A DNA stretch of 64,000 nt, taken from Warburgia ugandensis (taxonomy: Eukaryota; Streptophyta; Magnoliopsida; Canellales; Canellaceae). The translations under genes were made by a program, and so were the position numbers. The DNA lies in contig CP141139.1 in assembly GCA_035236585.1 (NCBI GenBank), positions 34,295,217-34,359,216 of the forward strand, read 5' to 3'. The notes below the pieces were generated by a model that did not search any database, was not told the DNA's origin, and was given only the letters and a program-made list of their open reading frames with translations. Of the stretch, positions 51,377 to 63,420 are shown piece by piece; position 1 is the first letter of the stretch, and each line of letters opens with the position of its first letter.

Positions 51377-54300
51377 TGTAACTACCCCAAAATTTTACTA
51401 TTCTATGATTAGGTTATAAGTTTTCAAGGGGTATATCTTTTTATAGAATTCTAATTTAGAACTAAAACTAAAGCCATTAGATAGTTCTTGGAAAACAGAA
51501 TCCAACAAGTCACAGAATGCTGAAAACAGAGCCCGTGCCCGTATGAAGAAGTTATGGGCCTTTGAAGTCAAGGGAAATATAGTAATTAAAAAAACAAAGC
51601 ACACAACTTAATGAGAGGGGGCCAAATTGATATTGGCACCCCCCCCCTCATGTAGCAAACCCAGCAAAATATCAGGTCTGCTCTCTCTTTCTCCATCGCA
51701 AAACCTAGGGCTTTTGCCCTGCTCGGATCTTCCATCGGCACAGCGAGCTTCCTTGCACCCCCACTTAAGAAAGGAAAATCGTGGAACAGACCTAAGTCTG
51801 TTCCCAAAACTCGACGAACAAAGGAAAGAAGGAAAAGAAGAAGAAGAACAAGACGAGGAGGAGGAGGAGGAGGAGGAGGAGGAGTAGGGCGATCTGTGAG
51901 TGGGTAAAACCCAGTCACGTAGGATCCGAAGAGTTGGGCAAGGGTTTTTGTGTCACTAAAAAAGATGGAGTTCTCCAGTGACAACGATGACAAATAGCAT
52001 TATTTTCAGACGATTCAAATATAGGTAGGCGTTTTTCTGGTTTTTGATCATTGATTTCAATCTTTTGCCATGAGCGGCTCAAATCTTGTTATTACATTCT
52101 TAAAAATGGGCATTGATTGATTAGCATATGTTCTAGTTTCCGATTGTGGGTTTTTATGTGTTTCTCTTTTGGGAAAGTAGTGTCGAAATCTCAATTTCAG
52201 ATCTGGCCACCCATTAATAGCACCTAGAAAACCCCTTATTCCCCTTTCTCACATTGATGACTTTCCCTCCATTTGGCCACATGAAAAGCCCCCACCATTC
52301 TTCCTTCTCTCTACTCATCTCATTTCCGATCCCAAGAGGCGTTAGTGTTAAGGGCCACTGACCACCACCGAAAACCCCTACCCTATCTCTCATCTTCTCT
52401 CCCTCTTGGTCTCCTATTGTTTTTCTCTAACAAACACAGCCTGACACGTAAGTTGCACTAGTCGCACAGCCCCTTGCTCTTCTCCCTTTGGCTTGCTACT
52501 TGAGAAGGCCACTAGCAAGCAAGGTGCTCCCTATTGCCACTATACACCAATTTCCTCTGTTTGGCTTCTAATCCATGCAAATCTACACAGATCCTATCGT
52601 TGATCACAATCAATTCGTCAATTTGAGGATTAACAACAAAACCTACAAATTGGTCAATTAATAAATGGAGCTTAAGGTACAAATGTGAGCCAAGGATGAG
52701 TACCAGTTGAGATTGAAGTGCGCGGAGTCCATCATGGAAAAGAGGACAATTAAAGCCAGTGGAATCTGATGAACGCGTCACACGAAGTAGATGGAAATTT
52801 AAGACAGCATGTCTAAATAATAAGATGCATGTTCTAACATGATATTATTTCTGATTATATAATTGATATTCGATATGCTTTAAATTGAAATGATGAAATA
52901 ATGTTAATTAAAAGAATTGCATCTCATAATTGATGCTTATGCCTTGTACATCATGTATGTGAATGGTGAAATTATGTTTATGCTATATAAGTACCATGTC
53001 AGTATTGATGATGTATGAGTCTAGGTTTATAGGATACATCCTTAGTGGGTTATCACCAAATAAGTGAGGATGTTATTCTTGTTATGAAATATATGAATAG
53101 GCGAATTGCCTAATATTATGATTATTTTACATCCATGCATGGAGGCCTAAGAGTTTTGTTTTAGATAGGCGTAGGCCTGGGGATGCTATGCTAGAAGAGT
53201 TATGAGGGTTTGGCCACCCGCTCTCCGAAAATTGTTATGTTATGGATACCATGCATTATTTGTTGCAAAAAGCCGGGTGGGACAATCATGGGAAGGCCGC
53301 CACTATGACAACCATGGTCCTCCCCATGCGAACATGAATATTGTGATTTCCACCGAGGATGGTATAGGTGGATTATTGAGCAGTTATTTGAGCACTACAC
53401 GAATTCTGACTATATGCATAGTAGTCCTTATATTTGATGCACTATAGTGCATATCCTTGAGGGTTGCCAAAAGACGCCGGAGTGCCCAAAAGATGCTGGT
53501 TAAGTAGTTGTGAGGGACCCAAAGAGGACAATATTGTATCCGTTGTGTATTCTGCCCACGGGACATGCATATATGATGGCATTATGAGATGCTTTATATG
53601 ATATGACATGATAATATGCCTTATATTTTTTCCCAGCAATGGAGCGAGGATTGTGGACCCTATATAGTGAGGGGCATGAGAATTATGTTGATATACCACC
53701 AGAGGCTAGATACTTATGAACCCCACATGATGAGGGTATGATTCTGAAACCCAGTATAGTTTGGGAATGCAAGTTAAATGACGTTGATTATATTCATGAT
53801 TTTGTATGTCCTTTAACAATTTCCATATATGTGTATTATTGCTATGTGAATATGATTGAGAGAGTAGTTTCATATATGTTTTCATACGGGTTAATGAATG
53901 GGGAGATTTGTTATGCAAAGTATGATTCATGGAATTGAAGTATTTTATTTTGATGATAAATTATAAGTAAAGATATCTAATTTATTAATGACATTATTGA
54001 TAATTACAAAAACATGTAGATATTTGGCTTACAAATGGATTATTGAGATATGAAACATATTGTAAATTCAATTTAATATAATTGCTATGAAAATGATATT
54101 CTAATTACTATGAAATAATTAATGTATCTTAAGATTCAGCATGCTTTTTAAACTCCCCTACCAAGCATAGCTTGCTGAGATATTATAAATATTTTATGTT
54201 TACAATATCTCAAACACAGAAAAACAAGAGAAGATGTACACAACAAGAGGAATCCAGCAACCATACTTCTGCGCTCAGGTATATATTTTACTTAAAGCTT

Positions 54301-54497
54301 TTGTATTGTGTAGTTAGTCATTTGAATTGTGATATTGGACATTTAATACAATGTTATAGGAGCTATACAAGTGAACCACTGGATGGGTCTTATTTTAAGA
54401 AATAAATTTCTATCTTCTAGAAAACTATATATGTACGTATAGTGTGAGCATGAAGGTGATATCTGGGTTTTTGAAAAAGTGAATTTCAAAGAAAAAT
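51377..54497 (+). mobile_element. LTR-like unit A, plus orientation
   Basis: It begins TGTAACTACCCC immediately after CATTC (51372-51376). Its head shares blocks with the heads of the units at 8132-11132 and 54498-57499 (both read on minus). It contains a (GAG)n run at 51854-51884, a leader-like GGTAGGCGTTTTTC near 52025, the TATGAGGGTTTGGCCACCC segment near 53205 (counterpart near 1855 and 55075), and an ACCAAGCATAGCTTGCTGAG block near 54160 as in other copies. The expected tail (GGGTCGTCACA-like) is missing; the next unit starts directly at 54498. No coding domain is present. Confidence 0.7.
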
Positions 54498-55825
54498 GTG
54501 ACGACCCGGGTTTTTTAATACTTTTTTTTATAAAACTTTTTGAAAGGTGGGGCCCCAATTTTATAAAAACCAAAACAGCAAAAAACAATTTCAATCGAAT
54601 TTCATTTTTAGAAAAATCCCGAGGTCAACCATTGACACAAAACAAGATTTTTTACTTTTATTTTTTTCCAAGTAAACATGTTTAAAATAGATTTACTATT
54701 CCAGGATCATCCAGTCATTAACCACATTCCCATAACAGTATAATCAAGTCCAATAACATATATATACATACACAGTCCATGTGAAATTAGAACATTCCTC
54801 TAAATGAGACTTCTCAATCACTATTCCTCTAACTCATCATATGTCCTGTCTTTCTTTAATATCTGAGGCATTGCAATAATAACACAATGCCTCAACAAGC
54901 AATGCTTAGTAGGTACATAGACATTTAATGTATATCAATGGAAGACTTAGCATCCGTCCCCCATGGAAAGGCCTGGACTGCTAGTGTGGACTATCCATGT
55001 TACCAACCCCTACTGAAAGCCATCTACGGGCAGGTATCTATCATATCACAATCATATCACATCACAAATTTCGGAGGGTGGGTGGCCGGCCCTCTCCCTC
55101 CTAGCATGACATCCACCGAGTAAGAGCACCCGTCATAAAACTCAAAACATGAAAATCACGTATGTCGAAAATCAAGAGCACTCGTTGCTCACAATCCCCA
55201 AGGCACGCCCCTCATCCCAGGGTTAGCCTCTAAAAGGACCAGGCACCAAGCCTCTACTTTCCTTTCTCATGAAAACTCATCAATTTCAGTGATGCAATAA
55301 AGAAAGATAATTTTTTAATTGTGCATAAGTAGATAATCTCAATCTCATGAAACCATCGGTCATAATCCATTCAATACATGATTGAAATCAAATAACGATC
55401 ATAACATAAAACTCTAAATCTCACAAAATCATCGATTAATAATAAGTGCAATTTAATCACAATCAATCATGATGCCATGATAATACAAGATTTTAAAATC
55501 AAAACGAAACATTAAATGTCGTCACCTACCTCAATGTGAGATCACCCAACTCAAGCATATAATCTTCTTAGCTTGTACATTCAGATGTACCTGTCAGTAC
55601 CACAATACTATTTCGTGTTATTTATTACATTATAATGGAATCTATGATGATCCAACCATTGGATCATCCTCTAAGATCTCTAATTATGATTTGGTTCTTA
55701 ATTTATTCTCATCTCATGTCCATCTGTTTGTTTTTGTGTATATCTAGCGTTTATACCTTAATCTGACAGTCAGATCATCCTAAGATCACTAATTTTTCAA
55801 GATTTGGTTCAGACCAATGGTCTAG

Positions 55826-56180
55826 GGAGCGCAATTGTCCCTACCTAACTACATGGTAGTGGTCTAGGGAGCGTAATTGCTAGAGCACGGGAGAATGAAG
55901 AGTAATGATTTCAGCAAGAGCAGCCGGACGGACTACTATAGTGAGTCTAGTGACTACTAGAGTATAGTAGAGTAGAGTTGAGTCAAAAGGTATAGTATAG
56001 CAGCCTTTTCGAGCGAGCCTCTGGGATCTCCTGTAAACCCCCATGATGTGGTAAAGGGAGGATATTAGGGGAAGCAGTGAGTGGAGATTCCCCTGCAGAG
56101 AGCCGGATGAGGGGAGACCTTCACGTCCGGTTCGGAGGGCTGGGATATCCCGACCCTATTATCATTATGCCTTTGCAATG
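55826..56180 (+). mobile_element. Organelle (probably mitochondrial) DNA insert in unit B
   Basis: The insert is bounded by two copies of TTCAGACCAATGGTCTAG (55808-55825 and 56181-56198), with a third partial copy TGGTCTAGGGAGCG at 55860-55873. The text from about 55874 differs in composition from the LTR (GAGCACGGGAG, GCAGCCGGACGG, CCTGTAAACCCCC, CCCCTGCAGAG) and ends in a group II intron domain V and VI. Its style suits plant mitochondrial introns. The source gene was not identified. Confidence 0.75.
56100..56156 (+). ncRNA. Group II intron domains V and VI (relic)
   Basis: Domain V occupies 56100-56133. GAGCCGGA pairs with TCCGGTTC as an 8-bp lower stem that contains the AGC catalytic triad. 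A short asymmetric bulge follows, then GAGGG pairs with CCTTC and is closed by the GNRA tetraloop GAGA. This is the canonical 34-nt domain V fold. It is followed by GGGCTGGGATATCCC and GACCCTAT, fitting domain VI with its bulged A and the intron 3' end. It is a non-functional passenger in nuclear DNA, because the upstream intron domains are largely absent. Confidence 0.88.
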
Positions 56181-57504
56181 TTCAGACCAATGGTCTAGAT
56201 CAATTTCTAGAGTATTCATGCTAATATGCCCCTTAGAACCCTTATTTATTATTATACTTTATCTCATTGTTCAAGTCTTGGGGCATGATCACCGTTTAAT
56301 TAGTCAGTTCTAAGTTATTAATTAATATTTTATAATTTAACTAATCTAAAGGTAGTCAAATATAGGTTTTCAAGCTAAATCTAGGTCCACGTCATCAATA
56401 TGGTCACAACGGATGTTTACGCTTGTGATTTGGACCTCTATAACTCCCAAAATCTAGGTACGCATGCACCGACTTACACGGGCAGTGCAGTTTGCATCGG
56501 CTTACACCGGTGCACTGCGCGCCCAAGACAGCCAGTGCATTCCGGATGTCTAGGACAACGCACAAGAGCATCTCGCGCACGTGTGCAATACGCACACGTG
56601 TGATGGAGCACCCGTATGCGCGTGTCTTTGTTTGTGCATCCCGGTGGGCATCTTGGGATCACTGTTCATTGGGGATGATGAACCCAAGCCGTCCACCTTC
56701 TTTTGGCTTGATCAGAGCCTTAGAAGCTCTGATTTTTTATCTGTTTTCACCATTCCTAAGGTTTTTGGGTCCAAAGATCACAATGAACGGCTTAGATTTC
56801 TCATTTGAGGTGTCCTTAACATGGATCTAATCATGCTCCACAGTTTTGAATCCATAGGCCATCCAACGGCCATTTTGATCCGATCTAGCACAGATCTGTG
56901 AGGGGAAAGTTGGAAAACAAGATAAATAACAAGTTAAAATATATAACTTACTTGATTAGAGCCAGAGATGGGAGATCAGAGCCCTCTAGTGCGTGCAACT
57001 TCAGCTCGTTTTTGCGGCTTGCACATGGGAAAACTAGAGTTCTCCTCTGATTGTTTGGCATGGGAATGGAAGTGGGAACTTGTATTTTATAGTTTAAGTG
57101 CCGATTTTTTTGAATGGAAGGTAGATCGGTGCCTTCCTCCATTAGAACTCTAATTGAAGTGGAAAGGGGTGCCGTTATCAAAACGACTCCCTCTAATTAA
57201 CGTCCCTGGCAATTTACCAATTTACCCTTCTACTTAAAATGGTCATATATTAATCATCCGAATTCTGTTTTCAACGTTCTTTATACCGTTCAATTTCTAT
57301 CGACGTGTCCTTTTTTGTTTTTGAGTTTTTATGACCAAATTTTATACATAAATTTTTTATTTTATTTATTACTAATTTATTATTTAAAATTTCAGGATAT
57401 TACAAAAAATCTTCTACTGTTTTTGTATTTTAAAATTTAGAGGTGCGCCATCTTTTGAAATAAATGCTAGAAATTTTCATGAAAACCCGAGGTGTCACAC
57501 ATTC

Positions 57505-57640
57505 CCAATTTTGATGTTAGCTCAATTGTTGATAAAGGCCCGAATGAATCTATTTTTTGAGGCATAGCTACTCATTGGGATTAAGGAGAGACTGATGAGT
57601 TTCTTATATTCTCATATTTAGTTGATCAAGTAGGAGAAGA
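57505..57640 (+). other. Copia 3' internal remnant
   Basis: The short stretch between the CATTC duplicate and the 3' LTR is the remaining end of the copia internal region. No distinct polypurine tract could be assigned. Confidence 0.5.
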
Positions 57641-57891
57641 TGGTTCTAGTGGTCAATTAAACCACTAGATTAAGCAATGGCTTAGGTAATTGAGATAAGT
57701 TGTGTGTTTGATCATCTAAATGGCATGACCAACCCTTAGATAATCTAGACATTTTAGATTGTAGGGATGCATTAAGGTTAATGTGAATGGGCTTGTATTA
57801 CCTGATTAAATTAGAGTTATAAGTAAACCGCTTTTTCCTATTTGTTTAGAATTCCTAGATTGTACTTTATAGTCTATTTAATTAGGAAAGG

Positions 57892-57960
<69 letters not shown>

Positions 57961-58457
57961 CGTTACTCTCTATGTCTTAATTGTCATATGGATTTTGGAG
58001 ATTCCAGAAAGGAAGTAAAAACAATAATTTATTTATATATAGAAGAGAGGTGAAAACCGCACATTAGAAGTCTCTCCCTCTTGCACGGTTTTTGTCTCTT
58101 TGGTACAGTTTTCGCGTAAAAGCTTGGGGAGATTCAGAAGATCTATTCTTAGTTTGAAGATCCTAGTGCATGCTGTAGAAGTTGATGAAGGAGTTCTATG
58201 AAGCTATTTTTCCTTGTTTTCTTGTAAGCTATTGTTGATTTTCCTTGTTGATTTGATCTCTAGGTTCGTATTTAGAGATCAGTGTTTAAAGAAATATAAG
58301 GAAAACTGCGTCAGTCGACCGGGATAAGATTTATGTTATCTGACGACTCTAATCTTGTTTAATTGGCTGTTATTTAGTACTATAAAAGAGTAACTTTTCA
58401 TGTTTATTGTTTGTTTGTTTTTGCATATACCGTGATCTAGAGCATTGGGGACCAACA
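57641..58457 (+). mobile_element. 3' LTR of the nested copia element
   Basis: It begins TGGTTCTAGTGG and ends GGGACCAACA, and is homologous to 30365-31152 throughout. It contains a (GA)n tract (57897-57956) where the 5' LTR has only a short GA run near 30677, so the microsatellite grew after insertion. No matching 5-bp target duplication was resolved. Confidence 0.87.
57897..57956. repeat. (GA)n microsatellite
   Basis: A perfect GA tract of about 60 bp in the copia 3' LTR. Confidence 0.97.
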
Positions 58458-59398
58458 ACTATAATTCTACATATATAGATAGCAGCAGGAGTCTTGGTCA
58501 ATAGGCGCTTGAACCTACAAAATAAAGGGCCCACAAACACCTCGTAAAAGATTTCCAGGCGAGAGTTGCACTTGATCCACTAACTAGCAACACTAACGCG
58601 TGCTTGCTCGGCAAAGCCATTTAGTCAACTGGCTCGAACATGGCACATTGCATTCTCCTGCACATGGTACATGGATTACGTTGCTCGGGCTGCAAATGGG
58701 CCTGGCAGCTCCATTAAGACACAACAATATCTTATATGGGCCAGATTTATTGGGTTCTTTGGGTATTTCTGGTAGTTGACTGAACAGCCAAAGTCGGATT
58801 GGGCCCATTTCAGTATTTAGAAATATCTATCTTTTTTTCTTCTTTTTTTTTGTCAACACGTACCAAATCTGCTAGATCTACCCATCCCTAGGGGATAGAG
58901 GGTGACGAGGGAAAGACCTCGTCTGACCAAGCCACTGGGCTATAAATTTTCTCGCTCCTGAAAATTGATACAGTCGGGATTTAGAATTCTGATATTCAGT
59001 TAAATTTTCTTTTTAAAGGTTACGGTATTTATTTTAAGCTCGTATAGTTGAATTATATTACTTTTCCTCGCAAAAGAAACATCTAATATCATTGGCTAGT
59101 TGTCACGAGGTTGTAAATTTTCTATTCTAAACCCATGCGGAATTTATGCACAACTCCTTTACAAAGTACACGAAGTGACCCAACTCTGCCCAAGGCTATG
59201 GGCTAGCTGTTCGAGTTAAGTGCTGACCTTGTAAATGCAAGTCCAGGACGTGGTGGTCTTATATCTCGACCTCTTGTATCCTGCACAATGTTATATGAAC
59301 TTACAACACGGCTTCTCCAATTTACATTATTAGTCCCACCTTTGGTTGATCAACCCTTTCAACTAATTTCTTGACTCTCGATATTTTGTCTCTCGAAT
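58458..59398. other. Anonymous intergenic DNA
   Basis: No recognised gene or element. The minus-strand frame at 58593-58808 (71 codons) has no family resemblance that I can name. Confidence 0.4.
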
Positions 59399-59410
59399 AT
59401 CACAGGATTG

Positions 59411-59599
59411 AAAAGGGCAGCCCCACTACACGAAGCTCCCACCTATGCAGGATCTGGAGAAGGGGTAGACCACAAGTGTCTAAAGTACACAGTCTTATCT
59501 TGCATTTGCAAGAGGCTGTTTCTACTCCTTGAACTGGTAACTTCAAAGTCACACGACGACGACAACTTTTACCATTGCACCAAAGCTCTCCTTCTAAAC
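59411..59599 (-). mobile_element. Au-type SINE, copy 1
   Basis: On the minus strand it starts GAGCTTTGGTGCAATGGTAAA (tRNA-like A box), has CCAGTTCAAGG (B box), then AACAGCCTCTTGCAAATGC and ends GGGAGCTTCGTGTAGTGGG...GCTGCCC. This order is that of the Au SINE of flowering plants. Flanking copies ATCACAGGATTG (59399-59410) and ATCACATGATTG (59600-59611) form a 12-bp target duplication with one mismatch. It is full length and diverged. Confidence 0.9.
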
Positions 59600-59913
59600 A
59601 TCACATGATTGGATGATTCTAAATTGAAAATGTTTCCACTTAGTCATTGGTTCTGAACTGTTTTAAAATAGAGTTTCGGATCGTCTATGGCCTTAGGATC
59701 GAAAATATATTTTCAGATTCCAGACTCTTCCAGTCTACGTCGTTTTAGGATTACTTATCAGGTTGAGAGAAATCAGATAAACGTGACTAATCAACCAAAG
59801 TGGGGTTCCAAAATATAAAAATGGGGAGCTGCGGAGCAAGTTCATGTCCTGTCATGCATAATAACGACATTCCACTATCACGATATACAGTATAATCCCC
59901 CTTTGTCTATCAT

Positions 59914-60099
59914 ATATAAAGGGCAGTCTCAGTTCACAAAGCTCCAGCTTATGCGCGTTTCAGAGAAGGGACAGACCACAAAAGCTTATAGTACACAGCT
60001 TTACTTTGTATTTTTACAAGAGGTTATTTCTACTCCTTAAACCCATAACCTAAAGGTCACACGACGATAAATTTTACTGTTGCACTAAAGCTCCCACTC
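59914..60099 (-). mobile_element. Au-type SINE, copy 2
   Basis: It has the same layout on the minus strand: GGAGCTTTAGTGCAACAGTA (A box), GGGTTTAAGG (B box), AACCTCTTGTAAAAATAC, and an end GAGACTGCCC. It is flanked by an exact 10-bp duplication TGTCTATCAT (59904-59913 and 60100-60109). It has more substitutions than copy 1. Confidence 0.9.
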
Positions 60100-60109
60100 T
60101 GTCTATCAT

Positions 60110-62305
60110 CATATTGCTTAAAAAGAAATAATTGTTTACATTCATCAGAAAACTTTCAACCATCCAATTGTCACGAATTTTTTTGTACGCGACTCATCCA
60201 ATAACCTATACCAGATAAATTGTTTGGATCATTAAAGGGTTGGTCCCACTTGTATTTTTTCTTATATAACCAGCTCGCTACATAATCACCTGGCTATATG
60301 CAAGAAGAAAGAAAGTAAGAAACTTTAGCAAAGAGTTAACAAAGCAAATTAGAAAATCAAGCCCTATAGGCAAGATAACCTAGATAAAGGAGATGCGATT
60401 TACTTAGCTCTTTTACAGATCGGTCATATTAGTATAATAAGGTCTTAATAGAATATAAGCCTTTTAAGCACTTGTTCATGTACCAACCAAATATAAGCCG
60501 AATCATAGAAGCAATAATCAGATTCAACCAGATATATTGAATCAAGGTTCAAATACTGACCAAATCTAGTCAGATTATTCGGATTAGTCCAACCATCCTA
60601 ACCAATTAACACCCCTAACCAAAAGGTACTCGACAACATTCACTTGCCTCGTGAGCCCAGCCAATCTTCATCTTACATCTCAGCCGCTGGCCCAGTCAAT
60701 CTCTAAACATATAGATATTCTTTTTCTGGTTGGCATTAACATATAAGAGCCAATAAAACTTCTTGTGCACTCTTGTCTTATCCAGTCTCCAGCCACTCTG
60801 AGTTGGAGAATGCTTGTGTCTAAACTCTAAATCCCAAGTAACCGCTTATCGTAATGTCCATCTTGAGAGTACTCCGAATCCTGAATTGAATCAATTTAGA
60901 TTAATTGAATCTGCATCAAATCCAACATCAATTTGTATACATGGTCCTAATATAAACCCTTAATAATTCATTCGCAGCCTACCAGTCCCAATCATCGCCT
61001 TATCTTAACGGGCACGCCTTTTGCCTTCTAATTTTTAGTATTATAAGATGCATTTGTCCATCTGCTAATCACTGACGAAGTTTGCAGAATTGTCCGTCTC
61101 CAATTCTGTATAACAAATATTCTGAACAACTTTTTTCGCATGATCATCTGCCATGAAACGAGATCTCTCATTTAAAATATGAGTTGAATTTGTCATATGA
61201 TTAATCAGAAGATACGACGAGTTTTAATATTTAATTGACGACATGCAGTGCAGCTACGTTCTTCTTTCTTTTTAATTCCTTTAAGTGATAATAGCGTAAG
61301 ATTTAGAACAAACAGTGTTAACAGAAGATTTTAATATACAACTACAGCAGTGGTTGAGGTACATCTAATGGAGATGTCTAAATGAAAAGGATGTTCCATT
61401 TGTTCTCAGCTCACATCTGAGATGTGATTATGGAGTCTGGCATGGAAGATACGGGAGGGGCTGGAAAGTCACCCTCATCTGATCGATTGATCTTAAAGCG
61501 ATGGACCGGGGTCCACACAAAATCTAAGGTAGAAAGTGTATATATGGTCATAGTGATCTTCATTTGTCTTGTATCTACAGTTCACCTAATAAATTCCTAG
61601 AGATGCCTTAGCAATAAACGGGAGTTAGTAGATAGCTAAACTAGAGTTAGAGTTACTAGAGTCACCTGCATGTGGGTCCACTGTGGCCTTTGATGTATCC
61701 TTTTGATCTTCTTCTTTTAATAAATTTTAATGGTGGGCTTTTTTTCTTCTTCTTCTTTTGAATTATTTTAAGTTAGTAGTATATTAAGTAAATTAAATCA
61801 TCGTACTACTAATTTAAAAAAATTTTAAAAAAATAGAAGAAGAAATGCAAAGTAAGGCTAAGTTCTATAGACTTTTTCTGGTTGGCATCTTCCCTGAATA
61901 CTACATATGCATAGGAGTTTCATGCACCAGGCTGTCCTATTAATATATTAAGTAAATAATTGGTCAGCAGGAACTATGGATAGAGGAATGTGTCGGAATG
62001 AATTGGATATCTAGGGTTATTGAGTTTGCCAATTACTATTTCAAGACTACCAAATCTCCTTCCCTCTTTACTAGGTGATGATAATGGTACTTGGTTCAAC
62101 AGAAAATAGAAGAATCTACAATCTCTTGGATACAACCTGATGAGGATTCTCTTCAACTCTAGTCTGATGGCTGTGTTAGACAATCTAAGTGCAGGCAGTG
62201 TCCTTCTGGATTCTCGGGTGAATTTCATTGCTGGCTTTCGCATAGTATGTACCAGTAGGCAAGTAATTAAGCAGAATGGCCAGGGCTAGTGCATGGGTTA
62301 AAACT
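60110..62305. other. Anonymous intergenic DNA
   Basis: No gene, LTR or repeat array is recognised. Open frames such as 61974-62243 (minus, 89 codons) match nothing I know. Confidence 0.4.
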
Positions 62306-62317
62306 GGCTATTGAGAT

Positions 62318-62494
62318 AAAAAAGGCAGTCCTCATGCACGAAGCTTTTGCATATGCTGGGGTCTAAGGAAGGGGTGGGGCAGATTATAAGGGTCAATAGT
62401 ACGTAGTCTTATCTTGCATTTTGTAAGAGGCTGTTTTCACACCTTGAACCCATGACTTCAAAGTCACCTGACGACAATTCTACTGTTACACCAA
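62318..62494 (-). mobile_element. Au-type SINE, copy 3
   Basis: On the minus strand: CCTTGGTGTAACAGTAGA (A box), TGGGTTCAAGG (B box), AACAGCCTCTTACAAAATGC, and AAGCTTCGTGCATGAGG near the 3' end. The flanks GGCTATTGAGAT (62306-62317) and GGCTATTGAAAT (62495-62506) make a 12-bp target duplication with one mismatch. Confidence 0.9.
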
Positions 62495-62506
62495 GGCTAT
62501 TGAAAT

Positions 62507-63420
62507 CAGTACTCAAAATTTGCAGATTTGGGAGGATTCACTCGTGGTAGTGGAGGTGCTAAAGAAGAGATTTCGACACACAGACGAGGAACTTGAAGAG
62601 GTGCCAGTGCTGGACGAGCAAAGTGATTGAAAAGGAGTGTTTGAATGAACTACAATCTTTTGGCCAGTGTCCACTATATATGGTGGCTAACCTTTGTGCT
62701 AAAAATGCGTCTATAAAAGGTGATAGTGCTGTATGGTTTGGATCAAAGTCTTTGCTTGGTTACTATTTAATAAAAATCTAGATTTATCAAAATAAAACGG
62801 AAAAAAGATGTACGAATTACAGCTCAAAATCTTTCATAACCAGCAACTACCAATGCATAATTCCGCTGTTAGGGATATCAAAGTGTTAACAAAATTATCC
62901 AGAAAATATTCCTTACTAGTGGTAGCACTAAACGATAGATTCTTTCTCTATCCAAATGGCATAGATAAAAGTATTCAAGAAGAAACAAATCAACGACTTA
63001 ATTAAATCTATTTATGCATGCATGGGCCACCAATGGAAAGCAAAAGGATAATTTTAGAGCGGTAACATTATCATATTATTTCTTTGGTATTAATGCCACG
63101 CACTTTTTTTGGAATTATGGTAAAAGTACATGCATGTTTATCTTAAGCATCTTGCTGTGGATGGGCAATATATCAAAGATCATATATTCTAGACGATCTA
63201 AACATTGGCTTTTTTCTATTTCTGATTTTAGAACTCAAAATCAATAGTATAATCATCTAATGTATGTTATTTCTGGGTCAGACTTCGTCTATGACAAAAT
63301 AACTATATGAACGGTTGAGATTATCATGAAAGTGAGCCAATGAAATAAAAGTAGGATAGAACTCCCAAAGAGAGTGTAGTATTAATAACCAAAAGGCTTA
63401 TTTTTGTTCTTTTTAGCAGG
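62507..63420 (+). other. Anonymous DNA, possibly eroded LINE upstream region
   Basis: Short plus-strand frames at 62593-62781 and 62808-63005 have no recognised domain. The region lies directly upstream of the L1-type reverse transcriptase and could be its eroded 5' part, but no endonuclease motif was seen. Confidence 0.3.

Larger units (their letters stand above)
54498..57499 (-). mobile_element. LTR-like unit B, minus orientation
   Basis: It runs TGTGACGACCCGGG (54498) to CCGAGGTGTCACA (57499), followed by CATTC (57500-57504), the same five bases that precede unit A. Content mirrors other family members on the minus strand: the ATGCCTCAACAAGCAATGC block near 54885, TGGCCGGCCCTC near 55085, a GC-rich segment (56450-56700), and the GAATTCTGTTTTCAACG block near 57260. 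It carries an organelle-derived insert at about 55826-56180. No coding sequence is recognised. Confidence 0.75.

Noticed and set aside
51854..51887. Polyglutamate-coding (GAG)n frame at 51627-51887
   Set aside because: Simple repeat within LTR unit A; no conserved protein around it.
58593..58808. 71-codon minus-strand frame right of the copia 3' LTR as a host gene
   Set aside because: No domain, no neighbouring exons, in a region with no sign of constraint.
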